From Hydrogenovibrio marinus (GTDB lineage Bacteria; Pseudomonadota; Gammaproteobacteria; Thiomicrospirales; Thiomicrospiraceae): a stretch of 64,000 nucleotides of DNA. Below the pieces are notes generated by a model, which was not told the DNA's origin, searched no databases, and saw nothing but the letters and a program-made list of their open reading frames with translations. Positions 62,319-64,000 of the stretch are shown piece by piece. The position numbers and the translations under genes are program-made. Each line of letters opens with the position of its first letter. The first letter of the stretch is position 1. The stretch covers positions 186,001-250,000 of the forward strand of contig NZ_AP020335.1 of assembly GCF_013340845.1 (NCBI RefSeq). Reading direction: 5' to 3'.

Positions 62319-64000
62319 TTATTCTTTAGAACGACCTGCTTTTTTACGTTCGTTTTCGGTCAATAGCTTTTTACGAATACGAATGCTTTCTGGAGTGACT
62401 TCAACCAACTCATCATCATCGATAAACTCAAGCGCTTGTTCAAGAGAAAAGCGAATTGGCGGTGTTAGAACTTGTGCTTCGTCTGTACCTGATGCACGCA
62501 TGTTGGTCAGCTGCTTCCCTTTTAGAGGGTTTACCGTTAGGTCGTTTGCGCGACTGTGCAGACCAATGATCATACCTTCATAAACCTCTTCACCATGACC
62601 GATATACAGACGACCACGATCCTGTAGGTTGAATAGGGCAAAGGTTAATGCTTTACCTTGACCGATAGAGATCAACACACCATTGGTACGTTCACCCAAA
62701 GTGCCTGCAAACTTAGGACCGTAATGAGAGAAGCTTGAGAAGATCAAACCGTTCCCTTGGGTTGCCGTCATAAACTCAGTACGGAAACCAATCAAACCAC
62801 GTGAAGGGATGATGAAGTCGATACGCACGCGACCATGTCCATCTGGCACCATGTCTTGCATTTCAGCTTTACGTTGCCCTAGTTTTTCCATGATGGTGCC
62901 TTGCGCGTCTTCAGGGACATCAACGGTTAGGTTCTCATAAGGTTCTTGTATTTCACCGTTAACTTCTTTGAAGATAACTTCAGGGCGTGAAATCCCCATC
63001 TCAAATCCTTCACGACGCATGGTTTCGATCAGTACGGACAAGTGAAGTTCACCACGACCAGAAACACGGAATTTATTCGCGTCTTCAGTATCTTCAACGC
63101 GCAACGCAACGTTGGTTAGCAGTTCTTTGTCTAGACGCTCGCGGATTTGGCGAGAAGTCAGTAACTTACCTTCTTGTCCTACGAACGGAGAATTGTTGAC
63201 TTGGAAAGTCATGCTAACAGTCGGTTCGTCAACCGTTAATGGCGGTAATGCTTCAACGGCATTAGGATCACAAAGTGTGTCTGAAATGTTCAGAGGATCC
63301 AAACCAGAGAATGCGATGATGTCACCAGCGTGAGCCTCATCTACATTGATACGCTCAAGGCCTAGGTAACCAAAGATTTCGCCCACTTTTCCATTACGTT
63401 TAGCACCGTTTTTATCGATAATCGAGAGGCTCATACCTGCTTTGACTGAGCCACGTTTGATACGTCCGGTTCCAATAATACCCTTATAGGTGTCGTAGTC
63501 CAGGGAAATACATTGCATTTGGAAAGGGCCTTCGAAATCGACATCAGGCGGGCTTACTTTTTCAACAATCGTTTCAAAAATAGGCGTCATATCCCCTTCG
63601 CGAACAGATTCATCATGTCCTGCAAAACCGTTCAATCCAGAAGCATAGATAACATCGAAATCCATCTGTTCATCTGTTGCACCTAGGCGGTCAAATAAAT
63701 CGAAAGTTTGATCCAGTACCCAGTCAGGGCGCGCACCTGGACGGTCAATTTTGTTGATGACTACAATCGGGTTAAGTCCTTGTTGTAGTGCTTTTTCGGT
63801 TACGAAACGCGTTTGAGGCATAGGCCCTTCAACCGCATCAACCAGCAGCAGTACAGAGTCAACCATCGACAAGATACGCTCAACTTCACCACCGAAGTCG
63901 GCATGGCCCGGGGTGTCTACGATGTTGATACGGTAGTCGTTCCAGTTGATCGCAGTGTTCTTTGAAAGAATGGTGATACCACGTTCTTTTTCCAGATCGT
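62319..64000 (-). CDS. typA: Ribosome-associated GTPase TypA/BipA (N-terminus cut by window end)
   Basis: The frame is open to base 64000, so the N-terminal G1 loop lies outside the window. The visible protein (about 560 residues) contains [13 protein letters not shown] (G2), [18 protein letters not shown] (G3) and [12 protein letters not shown] (G4), an EF-Tu-like beta-barrel domain, an EF-G-like domain and the BipA-specific C-terminus ([51 protein letters not shown]). BipA supports ribosome assembly and stress growth. Confidence 0.96.
   Translation of the reverse strand, partial: DLEKERGITILSKNTAINWNDYRINIVDTPGHADFGGEVERILSMVDSVLLLVDAVEGPMPQTRFVTEKALQQGLNPIVVINKIDRPGARPDWVLDQTFDLFDRLGATDEQMDFDVIYASGLNGFAGHDESVREGDMTPIFETIVEKVSPPDVDFEGPFQMQCISLDYDTYKGIIGTGRIKRGSVKAGMSLSIIDKNGAKRNGKVGEIFGYLGLERINVDEAHAGDIIAFSGLDPLNISDTLCDPNAVEALPPLTVDEPTVSMTFQVNNSPFVGQEGKLLTSRQIRERLDKELLTNVALRVEDTEDANKFRVSGRGELHLSVLIETMRREGFEMGISRPEVIFKEVNGEIQEPYENLTVDVPEDAQGTIMEKLGQRKAEMQDMVPDGHGRVRIDFIIPSRGLIGFRTEFMTATQGNGLIFSSFSHYGPKFAGTLGERTNGVLISIGQGKALTFALFNLQDRGRLYIGHGEEVYEGMIIGLHSRANDLTVNPLKGKQLTNMRASGTDEAQVLTPPIRFSLEQALEFIDDDELVEVTPESIRIRKKLLTENERKKAGRSKE

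Overview
The window looks like a chromosomal segment of a marine, sulfur-oxidizing, CO2-fixing gammaproteobacterium of the Hydrogenovibrio/Thiomicrospira type. The main reasons are an alpha-carboxysome operon with form IA RuBisCO, a neighbouring DAB-type inorganic-carbon pump, a TsdA-like thiosulfate cytochrome, ectoine synthesis and several chemoreceptors. The genus is inferred from gene content and order; no rRNA gene is present to test it. Genes are dense and use both strands.

Layout. 1-7700: thiamine synthesis (thiO, thiS, thiG, thiE, thiD), then a TPP riboswitch in front of a TonB-dependent receptor, a small thiamine-binding-type protein and a PnuT-type permease, with a convergent APH-fold kinase. 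7800-10150: glutathione reductase and a peroxiredoxin-glutaredoxin fusion. 10900-17100: ectABC-ask, a TPR membrane protein and a sodium:solute symporter. 17350-19900: a periplasmic thioredoxin-like protein, a TolC-type channel and a very short HlyD-type adaptor. 20110-23440: an IS1595-type insertion sequence 25 nt in front of a poly-HAMP chemoreceptor gene. 23600-28980: a P-type H+-ATPase, a small MscS channel, an AstE/AspA-type hydrolase and rimK. 29260-33430: an RND pump. 33500-37440: a RimK-like (RLAN) ATP-grasp ligase diverging from an M14-like peptidase and a GNAT-C39 fusion. 37889-53240: the CO2-concentrating supercluster (cbbLS, csoS2, csoSCA, csoS4AB, three csoS1 genes, bacterioferritin-like, acRAF-like, a candidate McdB, a Ham1 protein, csoS1D, a CbbR-type regulator, dabB-dabA). 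53400-57000: cheW, a PAS-PAS chemoreceptor, tRNA-Phe, tRNA-Leu and a HTH-REC regulator. 57276-62260: a circularly permuted ATP-grasp/alpha-E/zinc-peptidase operon, a tail-anchored protein and the diheme cytochrome; then typA, cut by the window end.

How it works together. The dab pump would raise cytoplasmic bicarbonate, CsoSCA would convert it to CO2 inside the carboxysome and RuBisCO would fix it; the LysR gene between the two modules is the natural candidate regulator. The thiamine block joins synthesis with riboswitch-controlled uptake.

The least expected signal is a dispersed 19-nt element, AAAATCTGCCAGGTTGGGG, found at nine loci. At five intergenic loci two inverted copies form a terminator-like hairpin at gene 3' ends. 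Three single copies lie inside genes (a TPR protein, the M14-like peptidase and csoSCA) and are translated differently in each. This resembles the dual use of Neisseria-type DNA uptake sequences or REP elements. Two unrelated ATP-grasp/peptidase clusters are the other candidates for poorly described biology.
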